This document shows, piece by piece, positions 1-5,861 of a DNA stretch of 9,513 bases. The translations under genes and the position numbers were made by a program. The DNA comes from Pyrodictiaceae archaeon (GTDB lineage: Archaea > Thermoproteota > Thermoprotei_A > Sulfolobales > Pyrodictiaceae): NCBI GenBank assembly GCA_027046525.1, contig JALTYD010000195.1, positions 1,230 through 10,742 on the forward strand, given 5' to 3'. Below the pieces are notes generated by a model. It had not been told where the DNA came from and ran no database searches. It was given only the letters and a program-made list of their open reading frames with translations. Every line of letters starts with the position of its first letter. The first letter of the stretch is position 1.

Positions 1-539
1 GTATAGGGGCTCCATCTTCAGCTATAGTCTTTGAAGAACTATGGATGCTTGGAGCTAAAAGAATAGTACGCCTAGGTACAGCTGGCGCGCTTGTAAAAGA
101 ACTAGATGTAGGAGATATAGTGATAGCTTCTGGTGCAGCTTACCAAAAAGGAGGCACTATAGGTGCATATGTACCAGAGGCATGTATGGCCACTGCTCCT
201 GATCCTATCCTCTTAACGAGACTTTATAACCGCGTTAAAGATCTTGTTTCTTCAAAAGTCATAATAGCTCCTGTCTTCAGTAGTGATGCATTCTACGTAG
301 AAGATGAAGAGTTTGCATCGAAATGGGCGAGAAGAGGAATTGTTGCTGTTGAAATGGAAGTTGCTACTTTGTATGCTCTTAGTAGTCTACGTGGATACCA
401 GTCTGCTGCCCTGCTTGTAATCTCTGATAATCTCGTGGTTCCAGAGAAGAAGGAGTTATTACATCATGAAGAGCTAGTGTCATATATAGAAACAGCTGCA
501 AAAGCTATACTAGATGTACTTGTAGCTGATGATGAATGA
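1..539 (+). CDS. Purine nucleoside / 5'-methylthioadenosine phosphorylase, 5'-truncated by window edge
   Basis: Phosphorolytic cleavage of purine nucleosides (inosine, guanosine, adenosine or methylthioadenosine) to base plus (methylthio)ribose-1-phosphate; cytosolic purine and methionine salvage. The frame is open to position 3 and reads IGAPSSAIVFEELW just before the first in-window ATG at 45. That stretch belongs to the conserved PNP/UDP phosphorylase core, so the ATG at 45 is an internal methionine and the true start lies before the window. About 179 residues are visible, of roughly 235 usual. Family motifs, numbered from the Met at 45: GTAGAL (11-16, phosphate/ribose side), FSSDAFYVEDEEF (78-90), VEMEVATLY (101-109, the MExE-type nucleoside-binding stretch) and ISDN (125-128, with the purine-contacting Asp). 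From memory the closest match is the hexameric crenarchaeal MTA phosphorylase. Where that protein has VEMEC, this one has Val for Cys. Family assignment is firm; the preferred nucleoside cannot be read from sequence. The last codons overlap a possible C/D box sRNA. Confidence 0.93.
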   Translation, partial: IGAPSSAIVFEELWMLGAKRIVRLGTAGALVKELDVGDIVIASGAAYQKGGTIGAYVPEACMATAPDPILLTRLYNRVKDLVSSKVIIAPVFSSDAFYVEDEEFASKWARRGIVAVEMEVATLYALSSLRGYQSAALLVISDNLVVPEKKELLHHEELVSYIETAAKAILDVLVADDE

Positions 540-583
540 ATTATTTTGAGTATTCAATGATATTTGCCGTGGCCTCTGAAGCT
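524..583 (+). ncRNA. Possible C/D box sRNA overlapping the 3' end of the phosphorylase gene
   Basis: Candidate 2'-O-methylation guide RNA. Visible elements in order: 5' stem half AGCT (524-527), a three-nucleotide bulge, box C ATGATGA (529-535), a 10-nt first guide (536-545), box D' TTGA (546-549), a short G..C-closed loop (550-555), box C' ATGATAT (557-563), a 12-nt second guide (564-575), box D CTGA (576-579) and 3' stem half AGCT (580-583). The kink-turn geometry fits: three bulged bases, tandem G.A pairs, U.U, then G-C. In the C'/D' pair the usual G-C is replaced by a compatible A-U. Weak points: box C lies in the phosphorylase's final Asp-Asp-Glu codons, so it could be coincidental; the first guide is short; I recognise no rRNA or tRNA target. 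A chance match is quite possible. Confidence 0.35.
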
Positions 584-586
584 CTT

Positions 587-949
587 CTATCTGCCACATA
601 TTTCGTAGGAACTATCACCTACTTTTTCTCGTAATTTTACACAAGCTGTACAGATCTGTCTTGGTAATTCTCGTTCATCATAGTCGCCACTTACAAACTT
701 CCTAGCTATACTATTTAGGAGTTCATAGAGTTCCTCGTCTCTAAGTATTATATCTGTATAACTACTACCTCTTCTCCCTAGAATATAGTTGGAAATAGCA
801 GCTGGTGTCAGACCTAAGATTTTTGCAGCTCTATAAATAGATAAACCATAATCTCTTACAAGTACTATAGCTATAGCTGCCCTTATAGATGGTACATATT
901 TTCTAACTGCAACCTCGCATGGAGACATTAATATACTTGGAGCTTTCAT
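587..949 (-). CDS. Archaeal helix-turn-helix transcriptional regulator (COG2522-like)
   Basis: Predicted 120-residue DNA-binding regulator. The XRE-type helix-turn-helix spans about residues 35-61, with GLTPAAISNYILGRRG as turn and recognition helix. It is preceded by a PCEVAVRKYVPSIRAAIA segment (10-27) typical of a small archaeal regulator family with a conserved N-terminal Cys. The C-terminal part has an ICTACVKLRE stretch with a CxxC pair (C100, C103), plus C11 and C118, so metal binding or thiol sensing is possible; that is inference. The ATG at 947-949 is preceded at good spacing by a GGGAGAT Shine-Dalgarno-like run (about 957-963 on the minus strand), favouring it over the internal ATG at codon 8. 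A weak minus-strand TATA candidate lies at 990-997. The gene is divergent from the ABC operon, an arrangement common for local regulators, but the target and ligand are unknown. Family call fairly sure; role inferred. Confidence 0.85.
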   Translation of the reverse strand: MKAPSILMSPCEVAVRKYVPSIRAAIAIVLVRDYGLSIYRAAKILGLTPAAISNYILGRRGSSYTDIILRDEELYELLNSIARKFVSGDYDERELPRQICTACVKLREKVGDSSYEICGR

Positions 950-1153
950 TTTCTATATCTCCCTTTAACATGAGTTATAACAATATCAGATTATTAACAG
1001 TTATGTAGCATATAGTCGCTGACATAGTATTCTAGGTAGAACTCTATGAACTACTAAGCCCTTTCGTAGACAGGAATACTACAGGTCACTCCAACATACA
1101 AGTAGTTGTTTATCTCGAGATTTATTTGGCTATTAAAAGAACTGATAGTAATT

Positions 1154-1184
1154 TAGTCAACTAGACAAGAGTAGTCAATATTGA
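1154..1184. promoter_or_regulatory. Operator-like repeats in the regulator / ABC exporter divergent region
   Basis: The 286-bp gap between the divergent regulator and the ABC operon holds no gene. It contains two copies of TAGTCAA (1154-1160 and 1172-1178) starting 18 bp apart. The second runs into a perfect 10-bp palindrome, TCAATATTGA (1175-1184), directly upstream of an AT-rich promoter-like stretch. A separate perfect palindrome, ATCTCGAGAT, lies at 1112-1121. These could bind the neighbouring helix-turn-helix protein. In DNA this AT-rich, short palindromes arise easily by chance, so the call is tentative. Confidence 0.25.
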
Positions 1185-1222
1185 AATAATTTAACCAGCA
1201 ATTCTCTATAAGTACCTGGAGG
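1185..1222 (+). promoter_or_regulatory. Putative promoter and Shine-Dalgarno for the ABC exporter operon
   Basis: An AT-rich TATA-like stretch (AATAATTTAA, from 1185) would place a transcription start near 1213-1220. A clear GGAGG lies at 1218-1222, 13 nt before the TTG start at 1236. That spacing is long but usable. An in-frame TGA at 1227-1229 rules out any earlier start, so TTG 1236 is the first possible codon. If transcription starts downstream of 1218, the Shine-Dalgarno would be lost; the exact start is uncertain. Confidence 0.35.
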
Positions 1223-1235
1223 CATTTGACAGAGA

Positions 1236-2987
1236 TTGGCTAAATATAGTGGCTGGAGGATCTTTACCAGGCTAATGAGTTATACATTACGTAAAAAGCT
1301 GTGGCTCTTACTAGGGATATCTTTTGCTATACTAATGTCTTATGCTAATGGTATTGTACCAGTACTTATACAGAGAGCTATAGATAAGGGCGTAATAGGT
1401 TACAATCTCTGGACAGCTATCTACTATGCTATACTAATAATAGTAGCTGTAGCATTAGGCGGCTTTTTCAGCTTTATCAGTAGATATTATCTTACAAAAC
1501 TAGCCCAAGAGACTATTTACACAATAAGAATGGAGTCATTTACCTCAATACAAAGACAGTCTATGGGGTTCTTCGATAGCACATTGATAGGTCAGTTGAT
1601 ATCTCGTGTAACAAATGACGCAGAAAGAGTAGCAAGGTTCTTATCTTTTAGACTTCGAATCCTCATATACTCTGTATTCCTCATATGTGTATCACTCTAT
1701 TATATGCTTAACATGAGTCTAAGGCTGAGCCTAGTAGCCATAGCTACTATCTTAGTAGTTGTATTGCTTAGCGCTAGATATGGAACCAAAGTAAGACCTA
1801 TACATGATGAAATAAGACATCAAACTGGAGTCTTAGCAGGCATCGTAACAAGTGCTATTGCTGGTATTAAGACCGTAAAATCACTTGCTATAGAAAGTAC
1901 TGTCTATGGGAAATTCCTCGAAGAGAATAGAATATACTATGATTATAGCCTCCAAGCATCAAAACTTGCAGCAATCTATGGTAATGCTCCATTACTTGTG
2001 ATGGGCCTAGCTATGGCTGGTATACTATACTATGGTGGTATAGGGATAATAGCAGGTACTATAACTGTTGGAGTGCTAGTAGCATTTCTAGCTTACATGT
2101 TAACTCTAATGTGGCCTCTAATGGCACTAGGCTTCGCTATAGGAGACATAGAGCGTGCAGTAGCAGCTTCAAAGAGACTCTTTGACATAATAGATGCAGA
2201 ACCAGAAGTCAGAGAAAAGCCTAATGCAAAGAAACTAGACAATATTCAGGGAGAAATAGTATTTGACAATGTATCTTTTAGCTATAACTCTGGCAAAAAA
2301 GCTCTGGATAAAGTATCCTTCAGAGTAAAACCAGGAGAGAAAATCGCTATAGTAGGATCTCCAGGCTCTGGCAAGTCTACAATACTAAAGCTTCTACTAA
2401 GACTCTACGATCCAGATGAAGGCCGAATATTAATAGATGGGATCGATATTAGAGACATAAAATTAGAGTCACTTAGAAAACACATAGGTTATGTGCAGCA
2501 AGAACCATTCATATTTAATAGATCCATAAGAGAAAACATAGCGTTAGGGAAACCTGATGCTACTATAGAGGAGATAAAAGAAGCAGCACGCATAGCTAAG
2601 ATAGACAATTTCATAGAGAGTTTACCCCTAGGATACGAGACTCTGGTTGGCGAAAAAGGAGTAACACTTTCCGGTGGTCAGAGACAGAGAATAGCTATAG
2701 CTAGAGCTCTAGTAGGAAACCCAAAGATACTACTCCTAGATGATCCTGTATCAAACCTTGATGCCGAGACTGAAAAAGCCCTAGTAGAGGATCTTAAAGG
2801 GATCCTGCAGGACAAGACAGCAATAATAGTAACTCAGAGACCATCGCTAGTAAACATAGCTGACCGCATCATAGTATTAGAAGATGGTAGAATAGTGGAA
2901 GAAGGTGCACACGAGAAACTCCTAGCCAAAAAAGGCCTCTACTATAGGATATACAATTCCATGATGAGAAGTGATAGTGATGACTAA
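1236..2987 (+). CDS. ABC exporter subunit with degenerate catalytic site (heterodimer partner A)
   Basis: 583-residue ABC exporter half-transporter: an N-terminal six-helix membrane domain (helices near 21-44, 57-82, 141-161, 163-181, 245-273, 276-299), then an ATPase domain (about 338-583). ATPase motifs: A-loop Tyr350, Walker A GSPGSGKST (374-382), Q-loop Gln422, X-loop TLVGEKG (469-475), perfect signature LSGGQ (478-482), Walker B ILLLD (498-502). Two catalytic positions deviate: the Glu after Walker B is Asp503 (LLLDDP), and the switch-loop His is Gln534 (IVTQRP). This pattern is known from the degenerate-site subunit of heterodimeric exporters such as TM287/288 and BmrCD. Its intact LSGGQ should complete the working site of the partner encoded next. 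Start is TTG: an in-frame TGA lies just upstream and the next in-frame ATG is codon 14. The substrate cannot be inferred (lipid, peptide or drug export are all possible). The 3' end overlaps the partner gene. Confidence 0.95.
   Translation: MAKYSGWRIFTRLMSYTLRKKLWLLLGISFAILMSYANGIVPVLIQRAIDKGVIGYNLWTAIYYAILIIVAVALGGFFSFISRYYLTKLAQETIYTIRMESFTSIQRQSMGFFDSTLIGQLISRVTNDAERVARFLSFRLRILIYSVFLICVSLYYMLNMSLRLSLVAIATILVVVLLSARYGTKVRPIHDEIRHQTGVLAGIVTSAIAGIKTVKSLAIESTVYGKFLEENRIYYDYSLQASKLAAIYGNAPLLVMGLAMAGILYYGGIGIIAGTITVGVLVAFLAYMLTLMWPLMALGFAIGDIERAVAASKRLFDIIDAEPEVREKPNAKKLDNIQGEIVFDNVSFSYNSGKKALDKVSFRVKPGEKIAIVGSPGSGKSTILKLLLRLYDPDEGRILIDGIDIRDIKLESLRKHIGYVQQEPFIFNRSIRENIALGKPDATIEEIKEAARIAKIDNFIESLPLGYETLVGEKGVTLSGGQRQRIAIARALVGNPKILLLDDPVSNLDAETEKALVEDLKGILQDKTAIIVTQRPSLVNIADRIIVLEDGRIVEEGAHEKLLAKKGLYYRIYNSMMRSDSDD
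2917..2937 (+). repeat. 21-nt stretch identical to one in the partner ABC gene, copy 1
   Basis: AACTCCTAGCC followed by AAAAAAGGCC is identical at 2917-2937 and 4658-4678. Both encode the LLAKKG stretch near the ATPase C-terminus. The subunits are only distantly similar overall, so exact nucleotide identity, including synonymous positions, may reflect local gene conversion or shared codon preference after the ancient duplication. Confidence 0.8.
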
Positions 2988-4749
2988 CTCATCAACATGG
3001 AGTCTTCTAAGAAGATTCCTAGGCGTAATCCTTGTACACAAAAGACTACTAGTGATAGTAATAGTTAGTGTTATAGGTGCTTCAATAGCAAGTTTAGCTT
3101 CACCCTATATACTAAAAGTTGCTATAGATCAGTACATAATACCAGGTAGATATACAGAACTCCCACTTATAGTAGTCTTGTATTTAGTCACTCTCATAGC
3201 TCAGTGGGGCTTCTCGGCAATGCGTACATGGTATGTGCAGGTATTTGGACAAGAAGTTCTTTACGATCTTAGAAACAAGATATTCAATAAGCTTCTATAC
3301 TCAAAAGTAAGCTACTACAGTGACAAACAAACTGGAGATCTAGTTTCAAGAGTAATAAACGACACAAGTATAGTCAACGAAGTATTTGTCTCAGGAATGC
3401 TTGGAAGCATAGGCGAACTACTGTCACTCATAGGAATCGTAGGAGCTATGTTTATACTAAATGCCGAACTAACACTAGTAACTCTCTCGACAATACCTCT
3501 CATGGTAGTTATAGCTAAGTACTTCGGTGGGAGAATGAGGCAAGCATACAGAGAAACTAGGGAGAAAATAGCTAGAGTTTCCAGCATAGTAGAAGAGAGT
3601 GTTTCAGGTATAGAGGTGATTAAAGCTTATGGCAGAGAATCTGAGACAGAAAAAGAATTCAAGAGAGCTAGCAAAGAAACTGTGAGAGCATTCATGAGAG
3701 TTGCTATATACATGGGGTTATTCTGGCCTATAATGAACTTATCAACTATAATATCAGTTGCAGCAGTACTAGTCTATGGGAGTTACCTTGTTGTCCAAGG
3801 TGCTACTAGTATAGGTGTCGTGGCAGCCTTCATACAATACGTACAGAGGTTCAGAGGCCCGATAAACAATGTTGTTACACTATACGATTCTCTTCAATCA
3901 GCACTCGCATCTCTTGAGAGAATATACGAAGTTATAGATGAAGCTGAAGAGGAGAAAGACGAGAATCTACTAGAAATCAAAAAACTCGAGGGGAGGATAG
4001 AGTATAGAAATGTATGGTTTGAGTATATACCAGGAAACCCAGTAATTAGAGGAGTAAACATAACCATAGAACCAGGTAAAACTATAGCATTAGTAGGACA
4101 TACTGGAGCGGGCAAAACTACTCTCGTAAACCTCCTCATGAAATTCTACGAGCCAACTAGAGGTACAATACTAATCGATGGTATAGATATTCGAGACATA
4201 AGCCGACAATCACTTAGAAACAGAATAGCATACGTCCCGCAGGAAACCTACTTATTCCCAGGAACTATCATAGATAATATAAAGATAGTCAAACCAGAAG
4301 CTACTGACAAAGAAGTAATATCCGTATGTAAAGAGCTAGGTATACACGAATTTATAGAAGATTTGCCTCAAGGATACTACACCGATGCAGGCGAAGCTGG
4401 CAAAAAACTCTCTACTGGAGAAAAACAGTTAATAGCAATAGCCAGAGCTATGTTAAGAAACCCAGACATAGTAATCTTAGATGAAGCACTATCAAGTATA
4501 GATCCAGCTACAGAAAACATAGTAAGAAGAGCTATGAAAAAACTCATGAAAGGAAGAACCTCAATAATAGTAGCTCATAGACTAACAGCAGCACTAGATG
4601 CTGATAAAATAATAGTACTAGAGGATGGCTATATAGCTGAAGAAGGCACACCACAAGAACTCCTAGCCAAAAAAGGCCGATTCTACAACCTATACAGAGC
4701 ACAAGTTTCCCAAATGATAACTAGACCAATATATACAGGATCTAGCTAG
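2980..4749 (+). CDS. ABC exporter subunit with consensus catalytic residues (heterodimer partner B)
   Basis: ABC exporter half-transporter, 589 residues from ATG 2980: six membrane helices in the first 300 or so residues, then the ATPase domain. Motifs numbered from ATG 2980: A-loop Tyr349, Walker A GHTGAGKTT (373-381), Q-loop Gln421, X-loop TDAGEAG (468-474), Walker B VILD with catalytic Glu502, D-loop SSID, switch His533 (IVAHRL). The signature is degenerate: LSTGE (477-481) instead of LSGGQ. This is the exact complement of the upstream subunit, so one composite site (this Walker A/B/His plus the partner's LSGGQ) is fully consensus and the other is doubly degenerate. ATG 2980 overlaps the upstream stop by 8 nt and has GTGAT four bases before it; GTG 2971 in the same frame (592 residues) is the alternative. 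The overlap implies translational coupling and a 1:1 complex in the membrane, exporting an unknown substrate. Confidence 0.95.
   Translation: MTNSSTWSLLRRFLGVILVHKRLLVIVIVSVIGASIASLASPYILKVAIDQYIIPGRYTELPLIVVLYLVTLIAQWGFSAMRTWYVQVFGQEVLYDLRNKIFNKLLYSKVSYYSDKQTGDLVSRVINDTSIVNEVFVSGMLGSIGELLSLIGIVGAMFILNAELTLVTLSTIPLMVVIAKYFGGRMRQAYRETREKIARVSSIVEESVSGIEVIKAYGRESETEKEFKRASKETVRAFMRVAIYMGLFWPIMNLSTIISVAAVLVYGSYLVVQGATSIGVVAAFIQYVQRFRGPINNVVTLYDSLQSALASLERIYEVIDEAEEEKDENLLEIKKLEGRIEYRNVWFEYIPGNPVIRGVNITIEPGKTIALVGHTGAGKTTLVNLLMKFYEPTRGTILIDGIDIRDISRQSLRNRIAYVPQETYLFPGTIIDNIKIVKPEATDKEVISVCKELGIHEFIEDLPQGYYTDAGEAGKKLSTGEKQLIAIARAMLRNPDIVILDEALSSIDPATENIVRRAMKKLMKGRTSIIVAHRLTAALDADKIIVLEDGYIAEEGTPQELLAKKGRFYNLYRAQVSQMITRPIYTGSS
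4658..4678 (+). repeat. 21-nt stretch identical to one in the partner ABC gene, copy 2
   Basis: Second copy of the 21-nt identity, at the corresponding LLAKKG codons of the second ABC subunit. See the copy at 2917-2937. Confidence 0.8.
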
Positions 4750-4752
4750 ATC
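4739..4752. repeat. Perfect 14-bp palindrome across the ABC operon stop codon
   Basis: GATCTAGCTAGATC reads the same on both strands and contains the TAG stop (4747-4749) of the second ABC gene. As RNA it could fold as a 5-bp stem with an AGCT loop, perhaps protecting the transcript's 3' end. No U-tract follows, so it is not a classic terminator. The rest of the 190-bp gap up to 4939 shows no gene. Confidence 0.4.
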
Positions 4753-4892
4753 TTGAGATACTAATAGCCTCTACTAATTCTTAAAGCTACTAAGCAATCA
4801 CCCTCCTGATATACTATTTCCTAGAATTCTGTTAGATGTAGAGTCATACAAGCTATAAGTTACCCAGCCGAGAGTTTTATTTCTATGGATAG

Positions 4893-4932
4893 AGATAAAT
4901 ACTAGGAAGTATCTGGGTGTTAGAGCGAGGAG
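4893..4932 (+). promoter_or_regulatory. Promoter and Shine-Dalgarno for the disulfide oxidoreductase gene
   Basis: A TATA-like AGATAAATAC (4893-4902) lies about 25 bp before a plausible transcription start near 4920-4925. A GAGGAG Shine-Dalgarno (4927-4932) precedes the GTG start at 4940 with 7 nt between, which fixes the start codon. The promoter part is tentative; the ribosome binding site is good. Confidence 0.5.
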
Positions 4933-4939
4933 ACAAAGC

Positions 4940-5665
4940 GTGTACGATCCTATAAGAATGGAAATCGACGAAGAAACACGTGATGCTATTAGACAAGCCC
5001 TCAGCGACATGGAGAGCAAAGTCGATCTCCTGATCTTCACTAGTAGAGAATGTAGATACTGTGATGAAATGCTAAAAATAGTAAATATTTTAGTAGAAGA
5101 ATCTCCATCGAAAAATGATACAAAACTTCTATCTGTAAAAGTATACAAATTAGAAGAATCACCAGATGTATTTAGAAAATATAGCATCAATAGAACACCT
5201 ACACTAGTACTACTCGATGGCAATATTAGATATTTAGGAGTACCAAGCGGCGAGGAGCTTAAGGGACTCGTAGAAACTATTATACGTATATCTCAGAAGG
5301 ATAGCGGACTCGAGAGAGAAACAATTGAAAAAATAAAGGAAATTGATAATCCAGTTAAAATAGAAGTAATAGTAACTCCGCAATGTCCCTACTGCCCCTA
5401 TGCAGCTTTGATATCAAACATGTTCGCATTCGCAGCTAAAGAGAATGGCAAAGAAGACTTCATAACATATATAGTAGAAGCATACGAAAACCCAGATATA
5501 GCTGATAAGTACAATGTAATGACTGTACCTGCAATAGTTATCAACGGAGTTCTAGCATTCGTAGGTGTGCCTTACGAAGAAGAATTCATAGAAAGAATCA
5601 TAGAAATAGCTGTCCATAGAAAAACTGTCGAAACCGAGAGAGTAGGAGAAACAGAACCACTATGA
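4940..5665 (+). CDS. pdo: Protein disulfide oxidoreductase (PDO), tandem thioredoxin-fold
   Basis: 241-residue cytosolic thiol-disulfide oxidoreductase, a glutaredoxin-like family with two thioredoxin folds that forms and shuffles disulfides in hyperthermophile proteins. The N-terminal unit (about 28-120) has active site C38-R-Y-C41 and cis-Pro87 in NRTPT. The C-terminal unit (about 139-225) has C149-P-Y-C152 and cis-Pro197 in TVPAIV. CPYC is the classic motif of the reactive C-terminal unit; the N-terminal CxxC is variable in the family, CRYC here. These four are the only cysteines. Length is slightly above the usual 225-230 because of an acidic tail after residue 226. Start is GTG with a strong GAGGAG seven bases upstream. 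The gene is probably monocistronic: there is a 190-bp gap before it, and it converges on the gatDE operon. No signal peptide is seen, consistent with cytosolic action. Confidence 0.95.
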   Translation: MYDPIRMEIDEETRDAIRQALSDMESKVDLLIFTSRECRYCDEMLKIVNILVEESPSKNDTKLLSVKVYKLEESPDVFRKYSINRTPTLVLLDGNIRYLGVPSGEELKGLVETIIRISQKDSGLERETIEKIKEIDNPVKIEVIVTPQCPYCPYAALISNMFAFAAKENGKEDFITYIVEAYENPDIADKYNVMTVPAIVINGVLAFVGVPYEEEFIERIIEIAVHRKTVETERVGETEPL

Positions 5666-5755
5666 CAGTATGAGTACGAAATAAACAAATCCACTACAAC
5701 TATTCTGCGAAACTAGTAATTACACTAAACACAGAGTACTGGTCCAGAATAGTAG

Positions 5756-5810
5756 GGCTCTGCCAAATGCCTTTTCATCATATTCAGCGACGGGAGTAAT
5801 CTTCATTGCC
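5756..5810 (-). ncRNA. C/D box sRNA, predicted dual guide for 23S rRNA domain IV methylation
   Basis: Predicted guide RNA for fibrillarin-dependent 2'-O-methylation, about 55 nt. On the minus strand: stem half GGC (5810-5808), one base, box C ATGAAGA (5806-5800), 12-nt guide (5799-5788), box D' CTGA (5787-5784), 2-nt spacer, box C' ATGATGA (5781-5775), 12-nt guide (5774-5763), box D CAGA (5762-5759), stem half GCC (5758-5756). Both guides have the standard archaeal length. Their complements, CGACGGGAGTAA and CCAAATGCCTTT, match conserved 23S/28S domain IV as I recall it: CGGCGGGAGUAAC (one G.U wobble) and, about 20 nt further, GCCAAAUGCC. By the fifth-nucleotide rule the methylated bases are the first G of GGGAG and the third A of CCAAA. 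The outer boxes each deviate by one base (A for U), so U.U becomes A.A. It lies about 50 nt past gatE on the same strand; a weak TATA-like ATAAAA near 5843-5848 could serve it, or it could be processed from the gatDE transcript. Confidence 0.82.
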
Positions 5811-5861
5811 AATTAACTAGATCATACATACTCCTATACTTCTTTTATGATTCAATACCAT

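Noticed and set aside
45..47. ATG at 45 as the start of the phosphorylase gene
   Set aside because: The reading frame stays open to the window edge and encodes conserved core residues (GAPSSAIVFEEL) before it, so it is an internal Met of a truncated gene.
1112..1121. ATCTCGAGAT palindrome as an operator
   Set aside because: A single 10-bp palindrome is expected by chance in a few hundred AT-rich bases, and it is far from the likely promoter elements.
950..1235. tRNA or C/D sRNA in the regulator/ABC gap
   Set aside because: No T-arm-like motif or tRNA fold, and neither CTGA (1018, 1142) nor the minus-strand one has a box C at guide distance.
3315..4139. Two minus-strand open frames (3315-3587 and 3894-4139) inside the second ABC gene
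   Set aside because: They lie opposite highly conserved transporter coding sequence and show no family features.
4797..4807. ATCACCCTCCT, resembling the 3' end of 16S rRNA, or GGAGGGTGAT as a Shine-Dalgarno on the minus strand
   Set aside because: No rRNA helix precedes it, and on the minus strand it leads only to a seven-codon frame. Probably chance.
4798..5223. 141-codon open frame on the minus strand over the disulfide oxidoreductase start
   Set aside because: Antisense to a well-supported gene, Ser/Leu-rich shadow composition, no recognisable domain.
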